A stretch of 36,156 nt of DNA, taken from positions 1 to 36,156 of the forward strand of contig SKLV01000012.1 in NCBI GenBank assembly GCA_007121385.1. The letters are read 5' to 3'. The notes beneath the pieces are model-generated. The model was not told where the DNA came from. It ran no database searches and worked only from the letters and a program-made list of their open reading frames with translations. This stretch comes from Bdellovibrionales bacterium (lineage in GTDB: Bacteria > Bdellovibrionota > Bdellovibrionia > Bdellovibrionales > UBA1609). This document shows, piece after piece, positions 16,301-23,116 of the stretch (position 1 is its first letter; every line of letters begins with the position of its first letter). A program made the translations under genes and the position numbers.

Positions 16301-16797
16301 AACTCAACTCCTCGATGGCATTTAGCGTAAAGTGCATCTATGGCTTTCTCTAAAGTGTCGGCAGAACTGTGAAAGATAGCTCGGTCTTGGTGAAGGAGGC
16401 GGCGATTGTAGCAGTTGAACTCCGCGTAGTTGTAGGCCCCACCAGGAGCAAAGTCTTCGGGCTCGCCAAGGGCTCGGGAGGTGTCAAAAAAGAGGTGTTT
16501 CACATCCAAGCAGCGCGCCCCGAAGGCTTGGGACTCAAAGCACAGGGAGAGGGTGTCTTCGCCGTCCTGCGTGTTGGGGCTGAAGACTCGGGCATCACAG
16601 GAGATGTCGGCAAAGACTTGGCAGTCCTCATCCTGGCTAAAGTTCATCACTTTGAGGCTTTCCTGAACTGGAGGCTCGCAGGTCCTTCCTAACGACAGGG
16701 AGCTCTCCGATTGGATGGAGAAGCCGTCACAATTATTATAGAGTACAAGGGCTGGCACCACCCATATCACCAAGGCCAATTTGCGAAGCCAACTCAT
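16297..16797 (-). CDS. Cys-rich exported protein, possible lipoprotein, partner of the LPMO-like gene
   Basis: No family was recognised. The N-terminus is a hydrophobic signal (KLALVIWVVPALVLYNNC) with Cys about residue 23. The residue before that Cys is Asn, which is not a standard lipobox, but a second protein here (30056-30490) has the same feature. The mature part has seven more cysteines (RTC, EDC, ISC, LCF, ARC, FNC, AKC), which suggests an oxidised extracytoplasmic fold. The gene comes first in a two-gene unit, and its stop overlaps the start of the LPMO-like gene by four bases. A working link between the two products is likely but not proven. Confidence 0.7.
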   Translation of the reverse strand: MSWLRKLALVIWVVPALVLYNNCDGFSIQSESSLSLGRTCEPPVQESLKVMNFSQDEDCQVFADISCDARVFSPNTQDGEDTLSLCFESQAFGARCLDVKHLFFDTSRALGEPEDFAPGGAYNYAEFNCYNRRLLHQDRAIFHSSADTLEKAIDALYAKCHRGVEL

Positions 16798-16891
16798 TTC
16801 TATATTCCCCCAAGCTAATTTAAGGGTATCAGAGCTCTGCTAGGGGAAGAAACAATTCTTCTGAGAGTCTCACTTTGAGGCAGCTAAGGGT

Positions 16892-17989
16892 CTAGCGTGT
16901 TGCAGTTTGGTGGTTAGAGCGTAATTTCTGGGCCAAGAGCTTGTTGTGAATGGGGGACCAGGTTTCTCCGACGATGGCCCAGGGGCCAGGGTTCACATCA
17001 GAGCCATTATTCAATCTCTCAAGATAGAGAAACTTTTCCCCAAAGTCCGAGATCCGATCGGACTCGTAGCCTTGAACGAAGCGGATGACGGCCCTGGACC
17101 CATGGATCAAAACTTTGGGCTCATAGGTTTGCACCCGAATAAAGCTGTAGCGGTTTTTGAGTCCCTCTTTGTGCCTCTTCCAGGCCCGGCGATTCATTCC
17201 TCCAGACTCAAAGTCTGGATGGTAAAACTCCATATAGCGGTCAATGTCTTGGGACTCCCAGGCCTGTCGCCAGTTCTCTAGCCAGGTGAGCATTTGAGAA
17301 GAGTTGAGCCTTTGCCGAGCGGGGTCAATGTACTCTGTGCTCTCTTCGACAATAATGGGAGTGCGCCCTAAGGTGATGTATTTTTGAATATCATCCATGT
17401 GCTCATTGCGGATCACCACACAGCCTCGAGAGCCTCGCCAAAGGGAGGTGGTGTCGGGGATCCCATGGAGCCAAATCCCCGAGCCTGTCTTTCTGTCCCT
17501 TCGGTCAAAAAAATTGGGATAGTCCATGGTAAAAGCTCTCACTCCATACTCGTCAAAGTTCAGTTGGCGACCCTGATACATATGCTCAAAAAAATAAATC
17601 CCTCGCGGAGTCTTGAGGTCACCTAAAATCATTTTGTCCCCAGGGACTCGCCCCAGGTCTGTGGAGTAAGAAGTCACGAAAACGATTTGGCCATTGCGGT
17701 TTCTCCACACCGAAAGAGTTCTTCGCGCCTTGTCCACCACAATGGCATAGGGTGAGAAGTAAAGCCCCTGCCCCAGATGAGCCAGAGCGCTGGGAATGGA
17801 GCCCGGCACGGGGACAAAAGGGGGCGGGTCTGGGCGAAACTCTCCATTGATGGGCTCGGCGGTCGACTCCGTCTCGGTTTGAGAGTAGGCGTCCTCCTCG
17901 GAAACCATAGAGGGGGAGGCCTGAGCCAGGCTGAATGCGCAAAGCGTTATTGTGAGAGCTACAAGAGCTCGAAATCTAGCTGTGGACAT
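16892..17989 (-). CDS. LD-transpeptidase (YkuD) with C-terminal NTF2-like domain
   Basis: This is a periplasmic cell-wall enzyme. The 365 aa begin with a signal peptide (cleavage after LAQA, about residue 24). The YkuD domain spans about 80-215, with the catalytic pair His 175 (GIWLHG) and Cys 190 (SRGCVVIRN). From about 235 there is a separate NTF2-like domain (WRQAWESQDIDRYMEFYH, then RAVIRFVQGYES). The same architecture is known in Csd6 and Pgp2 of Helicobacter and Campylobacter, which act as LD-carboxypeptidases controlling cell shape; related Bdellovibrio enzymes alter prey or self peptidoglycan. It could therefore be a transpeptidase or a carboxypeptidase. It lies 95 bases upstream of the Cys-rich protein gene on the same strand, so the two may be co-transcribed. 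Confidence 0.88.
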   Translation of the reverse strand: MSTARFRALVALTITLCAFSLAQASPSMVSEEDAYSQTETESTAEPINGEFRPDPPPFVPVPGSIPSALAHLGQGLYFSPYAIVVDKARRTLSVWRNRNGQIVFVTSYSTDLGRVPGDKMILGDLKTPRGIYFFEHMYQGRQLNFDEYGVRAFTMDYPNFFDRRDRKTGSGIWLHGIPDTTSLWRGSRGCVVIRNEHMDDIQKYITLGRTPIIVEESTEYIDPARQRLNSSQMLTWLENWRQAWESQDIDRYMEFYHPDFESGGMNRRAWKRHKEGLKNRYSFIRVQTYEPKVLIHGSRAVIRFVQGYESDRISDFGEKFLYLERLNNGSDVNPGPWAIVGETWSPIHNKLLAQKLRSNHQTATR

Positions 17990-18158
17990 GGTCCTATTAC
18001 AGAGACCGGGGTCTATAATGTCAAGAAAAGGCCAGAGGTGTCTCCCCTTGAGGCGCAGAGAGTCCCATTTTTACGAAGCGGGTCAAAAACTCACGTCCTC
18101 GCTTAAAGGCTTAGGACTTTGTGCCGATAAGATCCTTGTTCAGCAAGGGGAGGTGAAT

Positions 18159-18659
18159 ATGGCTGATGAAGCGCAAGAGCCTAAATCGGATAGCGCCTTT
18201 AAAAAACTATGGCCCATTCTCTTTGCCACGGGAAATCTTCTCGGTGTGGGTCTAGGGGCTTTTTTGGTCTATGTCTCGACCATTGGCTATCAGCCCCCTT
18301 CAATGGCTGAGGAAGAGCTGCTCTCCGAAGTGCATGAGTTTTATCGACACTTGGAGGCCGGGCCGGTGATGTTCACTCTGGAGCCCTTTAACACCAACTT
18401 AGATGGAGTTCCGCGCCGATTGATTCGCATGGAGGTCAACTTGGAGATGTTGGATCAAAGGGGCTTTGAGGAGATCTTTACTCTGGGGGCTGAGGCCAGG
18501 GACTCTATCATTCGCATTCTCAACAACACCCGATATGATGACATTGAAACCGTTCAGGGGAAGCTGCACCTCAAAAATCAGATTGTCTCCCAGCTCAATG
18601 GCTTCCTTCATCAGGGTGTCATTCAAAACGTGTACTTTTCAGATTTTGTAGTTCAATAA
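18159..18659 (+). CDS. fliL: FliL-family protein (orphan)
   Basis: This is a 166-aa membrane protein of the FliL type, which surrounds the flagellar stator and aids torque. It has a short cytoplasmic N-terminus, one membrane helix (about 20-42) and a periplasmic domain. That domain has the family traits: a beta strand of the form FTLEPFNTNLDGVPRRLIRMEVNLE, the RDSIIRILNNTRYDDI helix and a C-terminal GVIQNVYFSDFVVQ that matches the FliL ending. The track ORF begins at 17952 within the divergent gene. GGGGAGG followed by five bases to ATG 18159 is the clear start. There are no other flagellar genes nearby, so it is probably a stray copy or one serving a different motor. Confidence 0.82.
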   Translation: MADEAQEPKSDSAFKKLWPILFATGNLLGVGLGAFLVYVSTIGYQPPSMAEEELLSEVHEFYRHLEAGPVMFTLEPFNTNLDGVPRRLIRMEVNLEMLDQRGFEEIFTLGAEARDSIIRILNNTRYDDIETVQGKLHLKNQIVSQLNGFLHQGVIQNVYFSDFVVQ

Positions 18660-18739
18660 GTCTTCCGCCTAAATTGACAGCTCTAATGAGCTCCCGCACA
18701 ATGGGGAGAATTGACCTGTTGTAAAGGGAGGGCTTTAGG

Positions 18740-20119
18740 GTGACTAAATTTTTTGCTCTCGGTCTTGTTTTATCCATTTTGGCCAGCCCGGTCCTCCGGG
18801 CCACAGAGGTGACCCCGGCCGTTTCGGCCGCGGAATTGGCCAATATGATCCGCCTTGAGGTGGAAAGGTACACTTTACCCAATGGCTTAACGGTGCTTTT
18901 ACACCAGGATCACTCGGCCCCCATTATCAGCTATCATCAGTGGTACCGGGTGGGCTCCAGGGATGAAGAGCCGGGCCGAACTGGGTTGGCCCACTTTTTT
19001 GAACACCTGATGTTCAAGGGGACGCCGCGCTTTTCCAGTCGGGAGTTGGATCGACTGATTCAGTCAAACGGGGGTACCTACAACGCCTTTACCAGTAAAG
19101 ATGTGACAGCTTATCACACCACCTTGCCAGCCGGAAAACTTGAACTCATTGTGGATATTGAAGCTGATCGCATGCGCCATCTGATTTTTGATGAAAGTGA
19201 GATTGCCAGTGAGAGAGAGGTGGTGAAGGAGGAGAGGCGTTTTCGCGTGGAGGACAGCGTTCCCGGCTCTCTCAATGAGGCGATGTGGAACACCATTTTT
19301 CGCGTCCATCCCTATCGTTGGCCAGTGATCGGTTATATGGCCGACCTTAAGGCCGCAACCATGGATGATCTCAAGGCCTTTTACCGCCGCTTCTACAGTC
19401 CCAACAATTCAGTGGTGGTCATTTCTGGGTCTTTTGACAAAGCAGAGGCCCGTCGGCTGATTGAAAAGCACTTTGGACCCATTCCTGCTGGCGAGAGCAT
19501 TGAGAGGAATTATCCCGAGGAGCCAGTCCAAAATGCCGAGCGCAGTGTGGTGCTGCGGCGGGACGTTCAGAACCCCACCATCGCTGTGGGCTTTAGAGGG
19601 GTGGATGCTCAGAGCCCCAAGGCCCACGCTTTGGATCTATTGTCGAGTATTCTGGCCGGAGGCGACTCCAGTCGACTGCACCGCCGTTTGGTCTATCGAG
19701 AACAGACAGCGACTTCGGTTTCCGCCTTTTCTTATGCCGGGGCCAGTCCGGGTGTATTTCAAATCACCGCCAGTGTGAAGCCTGGGGTGGACCCCAATCA
19801 GGTGCTGCGCTCCATCTATGCTGAGATTTATCGGGCGCGCAATGCTCTGGTCACTCCTCAGGAGCTGGAGAAGGTTCGCAACCAGGTGATGAAGGGCTAT
19901 GTGGACGCCATGAAGACCATTGAAGGCAAGGCCCGGGTCCTAGCCTATGCTGAAGTGGTCTATGGGTCCTACTCACGAATTTTTGAGGATCTGGCTCGCT
20001 ACGCTGAGGTGACCCCCGAGCAAATCCGAGAGGCTGCTCAAGCTCACCTGAGGCCGGAACAGCGATCTGTCATTCAGATTTTACCAAGGGTGGCGCCTGG
20101 CTCGCCACGGGAGTCTTAA
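18740..20119 (+). CDS. M16 zinc peptidase, active subunit
   Basis: This is a pitrilysin-type (M16B) metalloprotease exported to the periplasm. It has a signal peptide (MTKFFALGLVLSILASPVLRA) and 459 aa, the normal one-half size. The inverted zinc motif HFFEH (His 85, Glu 88, His 89) is intact and a further Glu-rich helix (SEREVVKEERR, about 155-165) supplies the third ligand. GTG at 18740 follows AGGGAGGG by about seven bases. The gene is two bases from a second M16 gene that has lost the zinc site. M16B enzymes commonly work as a dimer of one active and one inactive chain, with substrates held in a cavity. The physiological target is not known. Confidence 0.92.
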   Translation: MTKFFALGLVLSILASPVLRATEVTPAVSAAELANMIRLEVERYTLPNGLTVLLHQDHSAPIISYHQWYRVGSRDEEPGRTGLAHFFEHLMFKGTPRFSSRELDRLIQSNGGTYNAFTSKDVTAYHTTLPAGKLELIVDIEADRMRHLIFDESEIASEREVVKEERRFRVEDSVPGSLNEAMWNTIFRVHPYRWPVIGYMADLKAATMDDLKAFYRRFYSPNNSVVVISGSFDKAEARRLIEKHFGPIPAGESIERNYPEEPVQNAERSVVLRRDVQNPTIAVGFRGVDAQSPKAHALDLLSSILAGGDSSRLHRRLVYREQTATSVSAFSYAGASPGVFQITASVKPGVDPNQVLRSIYAEIYRARNALVTPQELEKVRNQVMKGYVDAMKTIEGKARVLAYAEVVYGSYSRIFEDLARYAEVTPEQIREAAQAHLRPEQRSVIQILPRVAPGSPRES

Positions 20120-20120
20120 C

Positions 20121-21515
20121 ATGAGGTGCTTCAAAGGACTGATAGGCTTTATGGCTTTGTTTTCAGTGGCCTGTGCCACTTTGCCAAGTGGGAGAGCTCC
20201 CTTTCAGTTGAGACCTTTTACCGAAGTCCAGTTGGACAACGGTCTGCCCGTGCTTTTGATTCCAGATCAGAGTCTGCCCTACATCTCATTGGTTCTCCTG
20301 ATTCACTCAGGAGCGGCAGACGATCCTCAGGGTCAAGCGGGTCTGGCTTCCCTGGTGGGAGACCTGCTCAATAAGGGAACCACGTCACGATCGGCTGTAG
20401 AGTTGTCTGACTCTCTGGCCCAAATCGGGGCGGGGTTTTCGGTTTCCGTGGGTCAAGACTACACTTTTGTGTCGGCGAGCAGCCTTTCTTTTCACTTTGA
20501 GCCTTTGCTCAGGGATTTTGCCGAAATTCTCACTGAGCCCACCTTTACCCAAGTGGAAGTGAATCGGGTTCGCCAGCGGCGCCTGGCTGAGCTGCAGAGG
20601 GTGGTGGATCAGCCCACGGGCTTTGCGGCTCGAGCCTTTCAGCAGATTTTATATGGGACAGAGCACCCCTATGGACGTCCTTCCTCGGGGACGCTGGCAG
20701 ATGTGAGAGCTATGCGGCGAGCGAATATTATTCGCTACTATTTAACACACTATCGTCCCAACAACGCCCAGCTGGCCGTGGTCGGAAACTTTAATCAGGA
20801 CAGTATTCAAGAGGATCTCAACCGGGCTTTGGCCAACTGGGAGGCCAGGGAAAGACCCCCCTTGGAGCTGGCCCAATTCCCCGAGATCAATGGTCGGCAG
20901 GTTCATATGGTCCACAAGGGAGACCTCACTCAAACTCAAATCCTTATAGGGCATGGGGGGATTCAGCGGACGGATCCTGACTTTCTCACTTTGCGTGTGG
21001 CCAACAGCATTTTGGGAGGGGCCTTTTCTAGCCGATTGATGGATGAGATTCGTGAGGTCAGGGGCTTAACCTATTCAGTGAGCTCCGAGATTGGCTCAGG
21101 TCGGGACCGAGGTCTGTTTTCCATTCGTAGCTTCACCCGTCATGAAAAGGCGGGAGAGACTGTTCAGGTCGCTCTAGGAGTTTTAGAAAAGTTGATTGAA
21201 GAGGGGGTCACAGATAGGGAGGTGAGGGACGCCAAGGCCCTTCTCAAAGGAATATTTCCTCGAGCCATAGAAACTCCAGAGCGCCTGGCACAGAACCTCT
21301 TGATTTTACGCTATCATGGAATTGGAGATGATTATCTTCGGGACTATTTCCGCAACCTGGATCGCATCCGGGCTCGCGATGTGAATCGGGCCATCCGGAA
21401 GCACTTGGATGCTCAGAACCTGCGCATCGTTTTGTTCACCCATCGAGAGCAGGTGGAAGCCCAGCTGAAAGACTTTGAGCCAATAGAACACCATAGTTTT
21501 GAGGACTTTCGTTAG
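20121..21515 (+). CDS. M16 peptidase homologue, zinc-less partner subunit (lipoprotein)
   Basis: This is the second half of the M16 pair, 464 aa. The position matching HFFEH in the active partner reads SLVGD (residues 77-81), so both His and the catalytic Glu are missing and the protein cannot bind zinc the same way. The substrate-binding Arg/Tyr-type block near the end is present (RGLTYSVSSEIGSGRDRG), as in non-catalytic M16 partners. The signal ends in a lipobox (FSVAC, Cys about 18), so this chain is probably lipid-anchored and could hold the soluble active chain at a membrane. The gene starts two bases after the active subunit's stop and ends overlapping a convergent gene by four bases. 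Confidence 0.9.
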   Translation: MRCFKGLIGFMALFSVACATLPSGRAPFQLRPFTEVQLDNGLPVLLIPDQSLPYISLVLLIHSGAADDPQGQAGLASLVGDLLNKGTTSRSAVELSDSLAQIGAGFSVSVGQDYTFVSASSLSFHFEPLLRDFAEILTEPTFTQVEVNRVRQRRLAELQRVVDQPTGFAARAFQQILYGTEHPYGRPSSGTLADVRAMRRANIIRYYLTHYRPNNAQLAVVGNFNQDSIQEDLNRALANWEARERPPLELAQFPEINGRQVHMVHKGDLTQTQILIGHGGIQRTDPDFLTLRVANSILGGAFSSRLMDEIREVRGLTYSVSSEIGSGRDRGLFSIRSFTRHEKAGETVQVALGVLEKLIEEGVTDREVRDAKALLKGIFPRAIETPERLAQNLLILRYHGIGDDYLRDYFRNLDRIRARDVNRAIRKHLDAQNLRIVLFTHREQVEAQLKDFEPIEHHSFEDFR

Positions 21516-22267
21516 CCTCTGCTTCGGCGCCGCTTTTTGTTTTTTTGACCCTGGGGCCAAAACCACAGGGCAAAAGCTCCCAAAAATAGAAGTCCTAAGA
21601 TGATCCAGGGGAGCCAGGAGGAGAGTCCCTCTGTGGTTCCCGACTTGGATTGGGCTTCCAGGCCAGAGAGGTTTAAGCTCTGAAAGCCTCCTTCAGAAAG
21701 GGCTCCGGATGCAGTGACTTCCGCTAAGGCCAGGTCGGACCAGACCTCTAGGGGAGGCAGACGGATGCTGGAGAGGACGGACTGAAAGTGCAAATTATAG
21801 GCCTCCCACTGACTGGAGTGGGCCGAAAAGCTCAGCAGCACGGAAAGGCCTCGGGCCGAGGTGGCCACATAACGAGTATTGAATTGGGGGATCTCGCTGG
21901 CAAAATGAGTGGCATCCACCCATTCGACTCCACCGAGTTCGAGGACAGTGTGAGCAGTGACCTCAGAGCGCTGTGGGGCGGACCCCGTGCGAATGGCGGT
22001 GGCCCTGGGCTCAAGGAGGCGTCTCTTTAAAAAGTCCAAGTTCTCTTCGGCACTGACCTGCTTGGCTGAGACCACCAGGATGGCCTGTCGGCTGAGGGCG
22101 GGGTCCTCTGGCTGACAGACAATATCGGCCCCATCCTTTTGGCAGTCCCAACCAGGCGGGACCTGGAAGCCCATATAATTGGTCTGGATCAGAGTTTGGC
22201 CCCAGGCTGGCCCAACTCCAGAGCTGAGTAGCAAGCAGGCTAAGTGGATCAAGGCGATGGGTTTCAT
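21512..22267 (-). CDS. Exported PsbP/DUF1795-like protein with C-terminal membrane anchor, paralogue 2
   Basis: No named family was recognised with confidence. The 251 aa have a signal peptide ending near AWG and a domain opening GFQVPPGWDC that resembles the PsbP/DUF1795 fold (inference). A Cys pair spaced CX8C is present, then a linker, a single membrane helix (about 217-237) and a basic end (KNKKRRRSRG). The next gene upstream (22264-23040) is a clear paralogue sharing the W-x-C-X8-C block, the SEI...TRY segment and FSAH, so this arose by tandem duplication. The start overlaps that gene's stop by four bases. It ends four bases into the convergent M16 gene. The role is unknown; the layout suggests a periplasmic domain tethered to the inner membrane. 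Confidence 0.75.
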   Translation of the reverse strand: MKPIALIHLACLLLSSGVGPAWGQTLIQTNYMGFQVPPGWDCQKDGADIVCQPEDPALSRQAILVVSAKQVSAEENLDFLKRRLLEPRATAIRTGSAPQRSEVTAHTVLELGGVEWVDATHFASEIPQFNTRYVATSARGLSVLLSFSAHSSQWEAYNLHFQSVLSSIRLPPLEVWSDLALAEVTASGALSEGGFQSLNLSGLEAQSKSGTTEGLSSWLPWIILGLLFLGAFALWFWPQGQKNKKRRRSRG

Positions 22268-23040
22268 GAGGGTTTTGACTTAGGCCTTCTTTTTTTCTTG
22301 GGCTGAGGCTTTTTTCTCAATAAGAGCAATCCCGCAGAGAGAATAATCACCCCCAAAGCCAACCAAGTGAGAGCCGAGGAGCCCCCTGATCCTCCCTCCT
22401 CCTCATCCATATAGAGGTCTAAGTCTCCACTTAAAATAGTGCCCACCGGAGTTCCCAGGCTTTCGTGGGCTCCACGCACACCATGAGCTCCCCCCTGGCG
22501 GAGGAGGTCCTGAGTGGCCACCACTCGCAAGCTGTTGATGGCCCGCAAAAAGTCCGGGCTGTAGCGAGTGTAAAAGTTGCGGTGAGCACTAAAGGTGACC
22601 AAAATGGCAATTCGATCCTTTGTGGTGATCAGATAGCGAGTGTAATAGGAGTTGATCTCACTTCCAATTTGCAGGCCATCCACCCAGGTGTGGTTGTCGA
22701 TGTTCACTCGATTGACCTGCACCACTTGAGAGGCCTGAGTGCTTCCATCGGGGCGAGCCAAATTGCGCACCGATTTCAGGTGGTTTTCGTAGTTTTCAAG
22801 ACTGTCTCCTGGCCCCAGTTCTTTGGCCGTGAGAATAATAACCGCCTCTTTGGGCTTTTGCTCGTTGTTGACGCAAACCCATTCGGTGTTCTCCATACTG
22901 CAGTTCCAGCGCTCGGGAAGTTCAAAGCTGACGTAGGCGTTACGAAAACGCCGAGCCTCTGCAGGGAGGCCCATCAGGGCAATCAGAGCCAGGATTCCAA
23001 GCTGAGCGAGAGGCCACGAAAGGCGAGAGGAGTATTTCAT
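22264..23040 (-). CDS. Exported PsbP/DUF1795-like protein with GG-linker and C-terminal anchor, paralogue 1
   Basis: This 258-aa protein is the first of two tandem paralogues. It has a signal peptide (about residues 1-29, ending PAEA), then FELPERWNC and the CX8C pair. Conserved stretches shared with its neighbour are SEIN.YTRY and VTFSAH. The C-terminal part has an acidic and glycine-rich linker (DEEEGGSGGSS), one hydrophobic helix (ALTWLALGVIILSAGLLLL) and a basic tail (KKKRRPKSKPS). A GG-rich linker, helix and basic end resembles the GlyGly-CTERM sorting signal handled by rhombosortases; this is a resemblance only. The gene lies 76 bases after the S8 protease gene on the same strand and may be co-transcribed with it. 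Confidence 0.75.
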   Translation of the reverse strand: MKYSSRLSWPLAQLGILALIALMGLPAEARRFRNAYVSFELPERWNCSMENTEWVCVNNEQKPKEAVIILTAKELGPGDSLENYENHLKSVRNLARPDGSTQASQVVQVNRVNIDNHTWVDGLQIGSEINSYYTRYLITTKDRIAILVTFSAHRNFYTRYSPDFLRAINSLRVVATQDLLRQGGAHGVRGAHESLGTPVGTILSGDLDLYMDEEEGGSGGSSALTWLALGVIILSAGLLLLRKKPQPKKKRRPKSKPS

Positions 23041-23116
23041 TTCTTTAGTGTAGAGGAAAAACTCAAATCCTTGCAGCTCAAAATGAGACTTAAGGTCAGG
23101 CTCTCGACCTTAGGCC

